Positions 1-6,691 of a stretch of 16,812 bases of DNA are shown here, one piece after another. Origin of the DNA: CAWATZ01 sp963784995 (GTDB lineage: Bacteria > Planctomycetota > Planctomycetia > Gemmatales > Gemmataceae); the NCBI GenBank assembly GCA_963784995.1, contig CAWATZ010000020.1, positions 1-16,812 of the forward strand. Direction: 5' to 3'. How positions within the stretch are numbered: the stretch's first letter is position 1; each line of letters opens with the position of its first letter. The position numbers and the translations under genes are program-made. The notes under the pieces were generated by a model. It was not told the DNA's origin and ran no database searches. It saw only the letters and a program-made list of their open reading frames with translations.

Positions 1-172
1 CGCGGTTCAGATAGTCTGACTCCGGTCGTGGCGGCACTCGTCAGGGCATGTCAACGGCAGACCACAGCATGGAAGGCCCTCGCATTTTCCGTAGGATGGG
101 GTGCAGGGACCACCCGACTCAATTCAGCGTTGACAGGAGGTCGCAGGTCAAGGGTGCAGACTATTACTCATC

Positions 173-178
173 GAGGAG
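173..178 (+). promoter_or_regulatory. Ribosome binding site of the WD40 gene
   Basis: GAGGAG lies 5 bases before the ATG at 184. It decides the start, because the same frame stays open upstream to an ATG at 28. The extra 52 residues from that ATG have no ribosome binding site and would bury the hydrophobic signal peptide that begins at the 184 start. Confidence 0.75.
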
Positions 179-183
179 AGTCC

Positions 184-3100
184 ATGTTCCAGCGTTGCCG
201 GCTATTCGTGCTTCTTGTCTTCGTCGGCTGGTTCTCGAACTTCACGACCAGTGCGCAAGAGAACAGCAAGATCCCTCAGAAAGATCCGGGGCGAGGCAAG
301 AATCGGCTCTTTGATTCGCCATGTCATCAGGAGCGCATCACCTCGATCACCATTACCCCGGATGGGAAGAAGGCAATTACGGGAAGTTTCGATGGCACGG
401 CCCGGCTCTGGGACCTGGAAACGGGCGAGTTGATCCGCCAGTTTCGGGATGCAGGCGAGCCCTGGGGCGGCTGCCTGGTGTTGTGCGTCGCACTGACTCC
501 GGATGGCAAGATCCTGGCTCTCTCGCATCGAGGGGAAGCGGGCATCACCCTCTGGGACGTCGCGACAGGCGAAGGCTTGGGCCGGCTTACCGGGCACGTG
601 GATCGCATCGACTCCATTGCCTTCTCGCCGGACGGCAAGACACTGATCTCGGAAGGAATCGATGACATCCATCTCCACCTATGGAACGCGAGGTCGCTGC
701 GGGAAATCCGCAGGTTCAAGAAGAATCAGATCCGAGGTCTCCAGGCAGTCTTCGCGCCCAATGGCCGAACGATTGCTTCGGTGGCGGACGGTTTGTATCT
801 GTGGGAGGCCGACACAGGCAAGCTACTGCACCACCTGAAGGAGCCCGTGGAAGCCGCGGCGTTCTCCTCCGATGGGTTCCTGCTGGCCACGGCCAGGGAG
901 GGCAAGGTCCAGATCCTTGAAACAGCGACGAGGCGAGAAGTCGCCTGTTACGATGCCCCGCACAAGCGATCCTTGGGCGACTCCCTGGCCTTCTCGCCAG
1001 ATGGGCAATACCTGGCGGTAGCCTCCGAGAAGGAAGTCCAGCTGCTGGAGGTGCTGACAGGGCGGAAGGTCCGGGCCTTGGCTGGCCATCAGGGGGAGCT
1101 GACCTGTCTTGCTTTTTCCCCGGACGGCAAAACGCTCCTGACAGGCGCCCAGGACCGCACGGTTCTGAGGTGGAACCTGGCCGACCTGGCGGAGAAGCAC
1201 GACAAAACACCCTTGAAGCCCGAGCAATGCCAGGCTCTCTGGGACGACCTGAAAGGCAGCGATCGCCTCAAGGCCTTCGAGAGCCAGCGCCGCCTGCTTC
1301 GGTCGCCCGGGCCGACCCTGGCCTTGTTGCAGAAACGATTGCAGCCGGTGGCCGCCGTTGATCCGAAGCAGGTGGCCCGGCTGATCGCGGACCTGGACAG
1401 CGACCAGTTCCAGACCCGGGACAGCGCCGTGCGCCAGCTCCAGGCGATGGGCGACCTGGCCGAGGACGCCTTGCGGCGAGCCCTGAAAGACGCCCACTCG
1501 GTGGAAGTCCGCAAGCAAATCGAGCAACTGCTGGAAAAGACGGAGCTATCGTTTGAAACCTGTCGGGATCAGTGGGCGCTGGGATTCCTGGAGCGGACCA
1601 GCACAGCGGAGGCCCGACGACTCCTTGAGGAACTCGCCCGGGGCGAGCCGCGTTCCTGGCAAACCAGGGAAGCCAGGACGATTCTGCAACGGCTCGCTCA
1701 GAAAGCGGCTGTTCGGTCGGACTTGAAGCGGCTCATCATCGACAAGGCTCCCCGCACTGACATCCACGGGGCCCCTTTGCCGCCAGGAGCGATCGCCCGC
1801 CTGGGCGTTCTGGGACTCAAGCACGCGGACAGGGCGCTGTCTGTGGCTTTCTCTCCGGATGGCAAAACGCTGGCTTCTGGGGGTCAGGACAAAATGATCA
1901 AGCTGTGGGATGCAGAAAAGGGCAAGGAACTGCGGTCGATCACCGGGCATGAGTCCGGCGTCGCTTGCATCGCGTTCAGCCCGGATGGCAGGACTCTGAT
2001 CTCCGAGAGTTGGGACAAGACGATTCGCTTCTGGGACGTGGCCACGGGCAAAGAATTGCCCCGGATCATCAATCACCCCGGACAGATCCATACCCTGGCG
2101 GTTTCTCCCGATGGCAAGCTGCTGGCGTCCACGGTGGAGAACAACGTTTGTCTCTGGGATGCGACCACCGGCAAGGAAGTGCGCCGCTGGAAGGCGCATC
2201 ACGGCGGAATCTCGTCGCTTGCCTTCTCACCGGACGGCAAACACCTGGTTTCCGGAGGACACGACGGAGTGAGAGAGAGTCCGAAAGAGGGTAAAGGCAG
2301 CGAAAGCAACAGCGGCCCGATAGACGATTACGCCGCGGCTCTCTGGGAGACGGCCACTGGGAAGAAACTCCTTTCCTGGAGCGAAGAAACTCACTCGGTT
2401 TCGGCAGTCGCTTTCTCCCCTGATGGCAAGACCGTGGCTGTGCTGCACTTCCGTTCCATTGGCTTCTATGATCCGGCGTCCGGAAAGGAGGTACGCCGGA
2501 TCAAGACGGACTTCCTGAGCGGTCCGCGCCATTTGGTCTTTGCGCCGGATGGCAAGTCCTTCGCTCTGTCAGACGGCGGAACAATCTACGTAGGACTCTG
2601 GTCGATCAAGAATGCTCACACGCAGTCAGTCTCCTCCCTGGCGTTCTCCCCGGACAGCAAAACCCTGGCATCAGCGGGCGAGGATGGCCAGGTACGCCTG
2701 TGGGACGTTGCCCAGCTGAAAGACCGCTTTGAATCTCCAGGCCATCAACAAGAGCTCACTGGGCTCGCCATTTCTCCCGATGGCAAAACTGCGGTGACCG
2801 CCGACTATTATGGCACGACTCATCAGTGGGAATTGACCACCGGCAAGCAGATACGCCAGTTTCGGGATCAAGCGGGGCTGTTGGGTCGCGGGGTGATCCT
2901 GTCCATCGCCCTGTCTCCGGACGGCAAGACCCTGGCTCAGGCGCATCATGGAGGGATCAGCTTCTGGGACGTCGCCACAGGCAAGTTGACCGGAGAAATC
3001 ACTGCGTCGATCGGCCGCTTCCCGGCCATTGCCTTTTCCCCCGATGGCAAAACGCTGGCTTCCGAGGGGAGCGAGGACAAGTTCCTGCACCTCTGGGACG

Positions 3101-3966
3101 TGGCCGCTCGGAAGGAAAACCGGGCTCTCATCAAGAAAGACAAGGACGGCTATGCCGTGGTTTTCTCTCCGGATGGTCAACTGATCGCTTCCTCGGCCGG
3201 CGGTCTCTACCTGTGGGAAACGGCCACCGGCAAACTGTTGCACCACCTGAAAGACGCCGGAGGGAAGTTGGCCTTTTCTCCGGATGGTTTCCTGCTGGCC
3301 TCGGCCTCGATGAACAAGGTCCGGTTGCTGGAAGCAGCGACGGCGAAGGAAATCACGCAGTATAACGCCGGTGACAGCCGGACGGGCCGGCACGCGATTG
3401 CCTTTTCCCCGGATGGAAAAGTCCTGGCAGTGACCTCCGACCAAGACGTTTTGGTCCTTGAAGCCGCGACCGGCTGCCGGGTAGGCACCTTTCGCGGCCA
3501 CCTGAAACCCATCACCTGCCTTGCCTTCACCCCGGACGGCAAGGCCCTGATTTCCGGCGCCGAGGACTGTACGGCCCTGGTATGGAACGTCAGCAGCCTG
3601 GTCGAGGAGAAAGAGCTCCCACCGCTCACCCCCGAGCAGAGCCGGGCCTGCTGGGACGACCTCAAAGACAGCGACCGCCTCAAAGCCTACGACGCCCAGC
3701 GGCGGCTGGCCCGTTTCCCCGAGCAGACCCTGGCATTGCTCCGAAAGGAACTGCGTCCGGCAGCCGTCGCCGAGCCAAAACGGCCGGAAGAAGCATCCCT
3801 GGAAGGGCGTCGGATCGAATGGGCCATCCACTTCCTGGAGCGGTCCGGGACAGCGCCTGCCAGGCGGTTTCTGGAGGAGCTGGCCCTGGGCGAGCCGCAA
3901 TCCTGGCAGACGAGGGAGGCCAAAGGCGCTATCCAGCGCCTCAAGCCGCCGATGGTCAAGCCGTGA
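184..3966 (+). CDS. Exported giant WD40 repeat protein with HEAT-like segments, internally duplicated
   Basis: A 1260-residue protein. Residues 1-24 form a signal peptide (basic start, hydrophobic LFVLLVFVGWF, cleavage near TSA-Q), so it probably acts outside the cytoplasm. The body is WD40 blades with repeated SPDGK turns and LWD endings, in three blocks: A about 42-336, B about 523-849, C about 849-1139. Block A is followed by a HEAT-like tail (344-506, with LIADLDSDQFQTRDSAVRQL and the family phrase LERTSTAEARRLLEEL). Block B opens with GAPLPPGAIARLG, which usually begins the WD40 part of planctomycete proteins. Block C and its tail repeat block A and its tail. WD40 propellers are protein-binding scaffolds, and no catalytic residues are seen. 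The partner and the role are unknown. The gene stands alone, with a convergent toxin-antitoxin pair downstream. Family call is firm; function is open. Confidence 0.9.
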   Translation: MFQRCRLFVLLVFVGWFSNFTTSAQENSKIPQKDPGRGKNRLFDSPCHQERITSITITPDGKKAITGSFDGTARLWDLETGELIRQFRDAGEPWGGCLVLCVALTPDGKILALSHRGEAGITLWDVATGEGLGRLTGHVDRIDSIAFSPDGKTLISEGIDDIHLHLWNARSLREIRRFKKNQIRGLQAVFAPNGRTIASVADGLYLWEADTGKLLHHLKEPVEAAAFSSDGFLLATAREGKVQILETATRREVACYDAPHKRSLGDSLAFSPDGQYLAVASEKEVQLLEVLTGRKVRALAGHQGELTCLAFSPDGKTLLTGAQDRTVLRWNLADLAEKHDKTPLKPEQCQALWDDLKGSDRLKAFESQRRLLRSPGPTLALLQKRLQPVAAVDPKQVARLIADLDSDQFQTRDSAVRQLQAMGDLAEDALRRALKDAHSVEVRKQIEQLLEKTELSFETCRDQWALGFLERTSTAEARRLLEELARGEPRSWQTREARTILQRLAQKAAVRSDLKRLIIDKAPRTDIHGAPLPPGAIARLGVLGLKHADRALSVAFSPDGKTLASGGQDKMIKLWDAEKGKELRSITGHESGVACIAFSPDGRTLISESWDKTIRFWDVATGKELPRIINHPGQIHTLAVSPDGKLLASTVENNVCLWDATTGKEVRRWKAHHGGISSLAFSPDGKHLVSGGHDGVRESPKEGKGSESNSGPIDDYAAALWETATGKKLLSWSEETHSVSAVAFSPDGKTVAVLHFRSIGFYDPASGKEVRRIKTDFLSGPRHLVFAPDGKSFALSDGGTIYVGLWSIKNAHTQSVSSLAFSPDSKTLASAGEDGQVRLWDVAQLKDRFESPGHQQELTGLAISPDGKTAVTADYYGTTHQWELTTGKQIRQFRDQAGLLGRGVILSIALSPDGKTLAQAHHGGISFWDVATGKLTGEITASIGRFPAIAFSPDGKTLASEGSEDKFLHLWDVAARKENRALIKKDKDGYAVVFSPDGQLIASSAGGLYLWETATGKLLHHLKDAGGKLAFSPDGFLLASASMNKVRLLEAATAKEITQYNAGDSRTGRHAIAFSPDGKVLAVTSDQDVLVLEAATGCRVGTFRGHLKPITCLAFTPDGKALISGAEDCTALVWNVSSLVEEKELPPLTPEQSRACWDDLKDSDRLKAYDAQRRLARFPEQTLALLRKELRPAAVAEPKRPEEASLEGRRIEWAIHFLERSGTAPARRFLEELALGEPQSWQTREAKGAIQRLKPPMVKP
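307..1710 (+). repeat. First copy of the internal duplication in the WD40 gene
   Basis: This unit holds WD40 block A plus its HEAT-like tail. Shared landmarks with the second unit at about 2728-3960 include GKLLHHLK, the SSDGFLLA/SPDGFLLA pair, LLE/ILE blade ends and the WDDLK(G/D)SDRLKA(F/Y) linker. The DNA also matches in places, for example CGCCAGTTTCGGGAT in both copies. Confidence 0.8.
2728..3960 (+). repeat. Second, shortened copy of the internal duplication in the WD40 gene
   Basis: Diverged copy of the unit at 307-1710, in the same order and in frame. Its tail lacks about 55 residues that carry the HEAT-like stretch of the first copy: it passes from LRKELRPAAVAEPK almost directly to EWAIHFLERSGTAPARR. 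Confidence 0.8.
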
Positions 3967-4130
3967 CCGGTGCTGACGTGTTCCCGGGATCGCGAAATGC
4001 CGGGGGCAGCCAGGAGTGAACAGGCAGCCAGGTCCGAAACGCCCTGCCAGCTGGCGGGCACGCGCACAACGGACGCTCTCGGACGCTCCTCCGCCATTGA
4101 CAGGCGTGTTCTGTCCTCCGCCACGCGGAC

Positions 4131-4159
4131 AAAAATGTGGCAGGCTGCTTGCCTGCCAC
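4131..4159 (-). terminator. Probable intrinsic terminator of the DUF433/DUF5615 operon
   Basis: GTGGCAGGC (4137-4145) and GCCTGCCAC (4151-4159) form a perfect 9-bp stem with a 5-base loop. Read on the minus strand the stem is followed by ATTTTTG, the usual form of a rho-independent terminator. It lies about 100 bases beyond the toxin stop codon. It could also be one member of a dispersed hairpin repeat, since its GCTTGCC core recurs at 6545 and 12472. The rest of the 290-base gap after the WD40 gene shows only a weaker 6-bp hairpin at 4228-4244. Confidence 0.5.
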
Positions 4160-4256
4160 GCGAAGCGGAGCTTTGTGTGTGTCGGGGCGCAATGCAATCC
4201 ATGTCGCCCGCGGTCGGCAATGCGCCTGCTGGCGTCCTGCCAGCCCAGTGACGAGA

Positions 4257-4607
4257 TCAAAACGGAAGGAACTGGACCACGCCTTGCATGTCGGGCGGAT
4301 CGCTGGCCATGGCGCACAAAGCCAATTCATCGATAGCCTGCTGATGCGAGATGGTACGACGCACGAGGATGACCCCGGGCATGGGTAAGCCATTCTGAAC
4401 CCGATGGTTCGCATCGCGGATCAATGTCTTCCGATCCAGGGACGCCACGACCCGGTTGTTGACGGCTGCCCATGCAAGCAAATCTGGGTCGAGGATTCCA
4501 CGCAGGCCGATCTGGGTGACGTGAAGGACGTCCAGGAGCGGTTGCTGTCTGCACAAGCCGTTGCAGACGGCAATCGGGAAATTCTCATCAAACACCAGTC
4601 GGAGCAT
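4257..4607 (-). CDS. DUF5615 PIN-like toxin candidate
   Basis: A 116-residue protein matching the DUF5615 (PIN-like, Mut7-C-related) family in length and pattern. It starts MLRLVFDENFP, the usual LLDENLP-type opening, followed by DVLHV near 26-30, a DPDLLAWA segment (40-47) and NRVVASLD (51-58). Asp7, Asp40/Asp42 and Asp58 are the likely metal-binding acids, as in PIN-type RNases. The ATG lies inside the end of the DUF433 gene with a 20-base overlap, so the two are translated together, antitoxin first. By analogy with VapC the expected role is RNA cleavage when the antitoxin is lost. The pairing with DUF433 is well known, but the activity is inferred. Confidence 0.85.
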   Translation of the reverse strand: MLRLVFDENFPIAVCNGLCRQQPLLDVLHVTQIGLRGILDPDLLAWAAVNNRVVASLDRKTLIRDANHRVQNGLPMPGVILVRRTISHQQAIDELALCAMASDPPDMQGVVQFLPF

Positions 4608-4950
4608 TGCTGTTGCTCCTCTGGACCCGGTACTGCTCGACTTTCGCCTTCAGTTGGGCAAGCCGGGGTTGTTGCGTCGCCTCGATCTGCCGGCGCAATT
4701 CATCCATCTCCCGGTCACGTTCCGCCAGCCACGCATCCAGTTCGTTCTTGTGGCGATAGTAGTAGCCCAGGGCGCCAAGGATGTCAGCCAGGGACACGGA
4801 AGGAAAGCTCTCGGCCAACGCCTCCGGGGTCATACCCTGCTGGTGGCAGTACAGCAAGGTGGTCAGCAGAATACGCGAATTGCCGACAAGGACCTCGCCG
4901 CTTTCGTCAGTCCGCAGTGGAACAGGATCCGGATGAATGGTGATCGACAT
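4588..4950 (-). CDS. DUF433 antitoxin candidate (VapB-like)
   Basis: A 120-residue protein. Residues about 18-75 fit DUF433: GEVLVGNSRILLTTLLYCHQ, then GMTPEALAESFPSVSLADI, then a helix with ALGYYY. This is the small helix-turn-helix unit found upstream of PIN-like toxins. The C-terminal third (about 76-112) is charged and probably helical, and may contact the toxin. The start is supported by AGGGTGG 7 bases before the ATG. It is the first gene of a two-gene minus-strand operon and overlaps the DUF5615 gene by 20 bases. Known antitoxins of this kind bind their own promoter. No clear operator was found in the 239-base gap to the divergent DUF1501 gene. Confidence 0.8.
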   Translation of the reverse strand: MSITIHPDPVPLRTDESGEVLVGNSRILLTTLLYCHQQGMTPEALAESFPSVSLADILGALGYYYRHKNELDAWLAERDREMDELRRQIEATQQPRLAQLKAKVEQYRVQRSNSNAPTGV

Positions 4951-5189
4951 GATAGCCCACCCTGTTTCTGGCTTTTCGAGAATTCAACCAAGCTGATTGT
5001 ACAGCAGAATCGCCCCGAGACGCCACCCATCGTTTTCTGGACGGGAGGCTTCCTGGGGCGCCGTGCGAAATTCCGAGCAGGTTTTGCTTGGCGGCTCCGC
5101 TTGTATCGGGTACATTAACCGGTAGCTTCCGAAGCCAACCTCCCGCACTGTGGACGGTGCGGCCATCCCACCTGTTCCAGGAGCAACCC

Positions 5190-6522
5190 ATGCTCACCCT
5201 GTCCGGTCCGCGATTCCGCTACTGCGATGGCCTGTCGCGTCGCTCCTTCCTCCAGGTCGGCGGCCTGGCCGTGGGCGGCCTGTGTCTGCCGCAGCTCTTC
5301 CGCGCCGAGGCCCAGGCCGGCACCTCCGGCGGCGACAAGCGCTCGGTCATCATGGTCTATCTCTCGGGCGGCCTGGCTCACCAGGACACCTTCGACCTCA
5401 AGCCGAACGCTCCCTCCGAGGTTCGCGGCGAGTTCAAGCCGATCCCGACCAACGTGCCCGGCATCCAGATCGGCGAGTTGCTGCCCCGGCTGGCGCAGTG
5501 CATGGACAGGATGGTGCTGATCCGCTCCATCGTCGGCCTGCAAGACGAGCACAGCAGCTTCCAGAACATGACCGGCTTCGGCATGAACATCACCAAGCGC
5601 GAAGGCAAGCCGCACGTCGGCTCGGTGGTCGCCCGCGTCAAGGGGCCGGTCAATCCGGTCATCCCGCCGTTCATCGACCTGTTCCCGACCATGCAGCACA
5701 AGCCCTACAACAGCCCCGGCGCCGGGCTGATGGGACGCGCTGCCTCGCCGGTCCGGCTCGACGGTGGGGACCTGGAGGCGATGAAGCTGCAAGCCCTGTC
5801 CGTCGGCGAACTGAATGATCGCCGGCGACTGCTGGAGCAGATCGACCAGGTACGGCGGACAGTCGATGGGGCCGAGCGGGCCAGCATGGACCTGTATTAC
5901 CAGCGGGCCTTTGACGTGCTGACCTCGCGCCGGCTGGTCGATGCCCTGGACGTGACCCGCGAGCCGGACCGGGTGCGCGAGCGCTACGGCAAGGGCTCGC
6001 CGAAACATCTGGGCGACGGCGCGTCCCATGTGGAACGACCAGCTGCTGATGGCACGCCGGCTGATCGAGGCCGGGGCCCGGGTGATCACGGTTGCCTACG
6101 GCTTCTGGGACACGCACGGCCAGAACTTCCGCACTCTCAAGCAGCGGCTGCCGTTGTTCGATCAGGGCATCTCCGCCCTGGTGGAAGACCTCCACGACCG
6201 GGGTCTCGACAAGACCACCACGCTGCTGGTCTGGGGCGAGTTTGGCCGGACGCCGAAGATCAACAAGGACGCCGGACGCGATCACTGGTCGCGAGTCAAC
6301 AGCGCCCTGCTGGCCGGCGGCGGGCTGAAGACCGGCCAGGTGATCGGTTCCACCGACTCGACCGCGGGGCATGCCAAGGACTCGCCGGTCCATTACCACG
6401 ACGTGCTGGCCACCGTCTACCACTGCCTGGGCATTGATCCGCATGCGATGGTGCAGGACATCTCCGGCCGACCCAACGCCATCCTGCCCTCCACCGTCCA
6501 GCCGATCCACCAGGTGTTTTGA
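5190..6522 (+). pseudogene. DUF1501 protein, interrupted by a one-base frameshift
   Basis: DUF1501 proteins belong to the alkaline phosphatase-like clan and are very common in planctomycetes. The start is set by AGGAG 6 bases before the ATG. A twin-arginine signal (SRRSFLQVGGLAVGG, residues about 15-29) points to Tat export. The first frame runs 278 residues to HLGDGA, and the normal continuation MWNDQLLMARRL lies one base further, in the next frame from 6028 to 6522. Removing one T near 6024 in GCGTCCCATG restores GA-PMWND and a protein of about 443 residues. The second part holds the conserved family motifs DTHGQN, WGEFGRTP, GRDHW and HYHDVLATVYHCLGID. As written the product would lack these and end in unrelated sequence at 6437. 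It may be a real pseudogene or a sequencing error. Confidence 0.85.
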
Positions 6523-6530
6523 ACGATAGC

Positions 6531-6669
6531 CACGACCCCTGCCGGCTTGCCCGGCAGGTGAAGCAGGTCGCTGGCTAGAAGGGGAAAGAAAAAAGAAAAG
6601 GTTTTTCCGCCTCCTCCCTCTCTAGCCAGAGACCTCCTTCACCTGCCGGGCAAGCCGGCAGGGGTCGTG
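6531..6669. repeat. Long imperfect palindrome between the first DUF1501 gene and the PSCyt1 gene
   Basis: Arms 6531-6579 and 6621-6669 pair at 47 of 49 positions, the mismatches being 6564/6636 and 6570/6630. The 41-base centre is purine-rich on its left side (GGGGAAAGAAAAAAG) and pyrimidine-rich on its right. Each arm also contains its own small hairpin, CTGCCGG-CTTGC-CCGGCAG on the left. It fills most of the 169-base gap. It could act as a transcription barrier, an RNA-processing site or a miniature inverted-repeat element. No flanking target-site duplication was made out. Confidence 0.9.
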
Positions 6670-6691
6670 CCAACGACCGCGAGGATTCACC

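Noticed and set aside
130..135. Perfect TTGACA before the WD40 gene
   Set aside because: No -10 box at 16-18 bases; the nearest AT-rich hexamer (TATTAC at 162) is 26 bases away, so it is probably chance.
2671..4317. Long minus-strand open frame under the WD40 gene
   Set aside because: Shadow of the periodic SPDGK coding in the opposite frame; no ribosome binding site or family features.
4996..5001. TACAAT on the minus strand as a -10 box for the DUF433 gene
   Set aside because: No acceptable -35 box at the right spacing; left unannotated.
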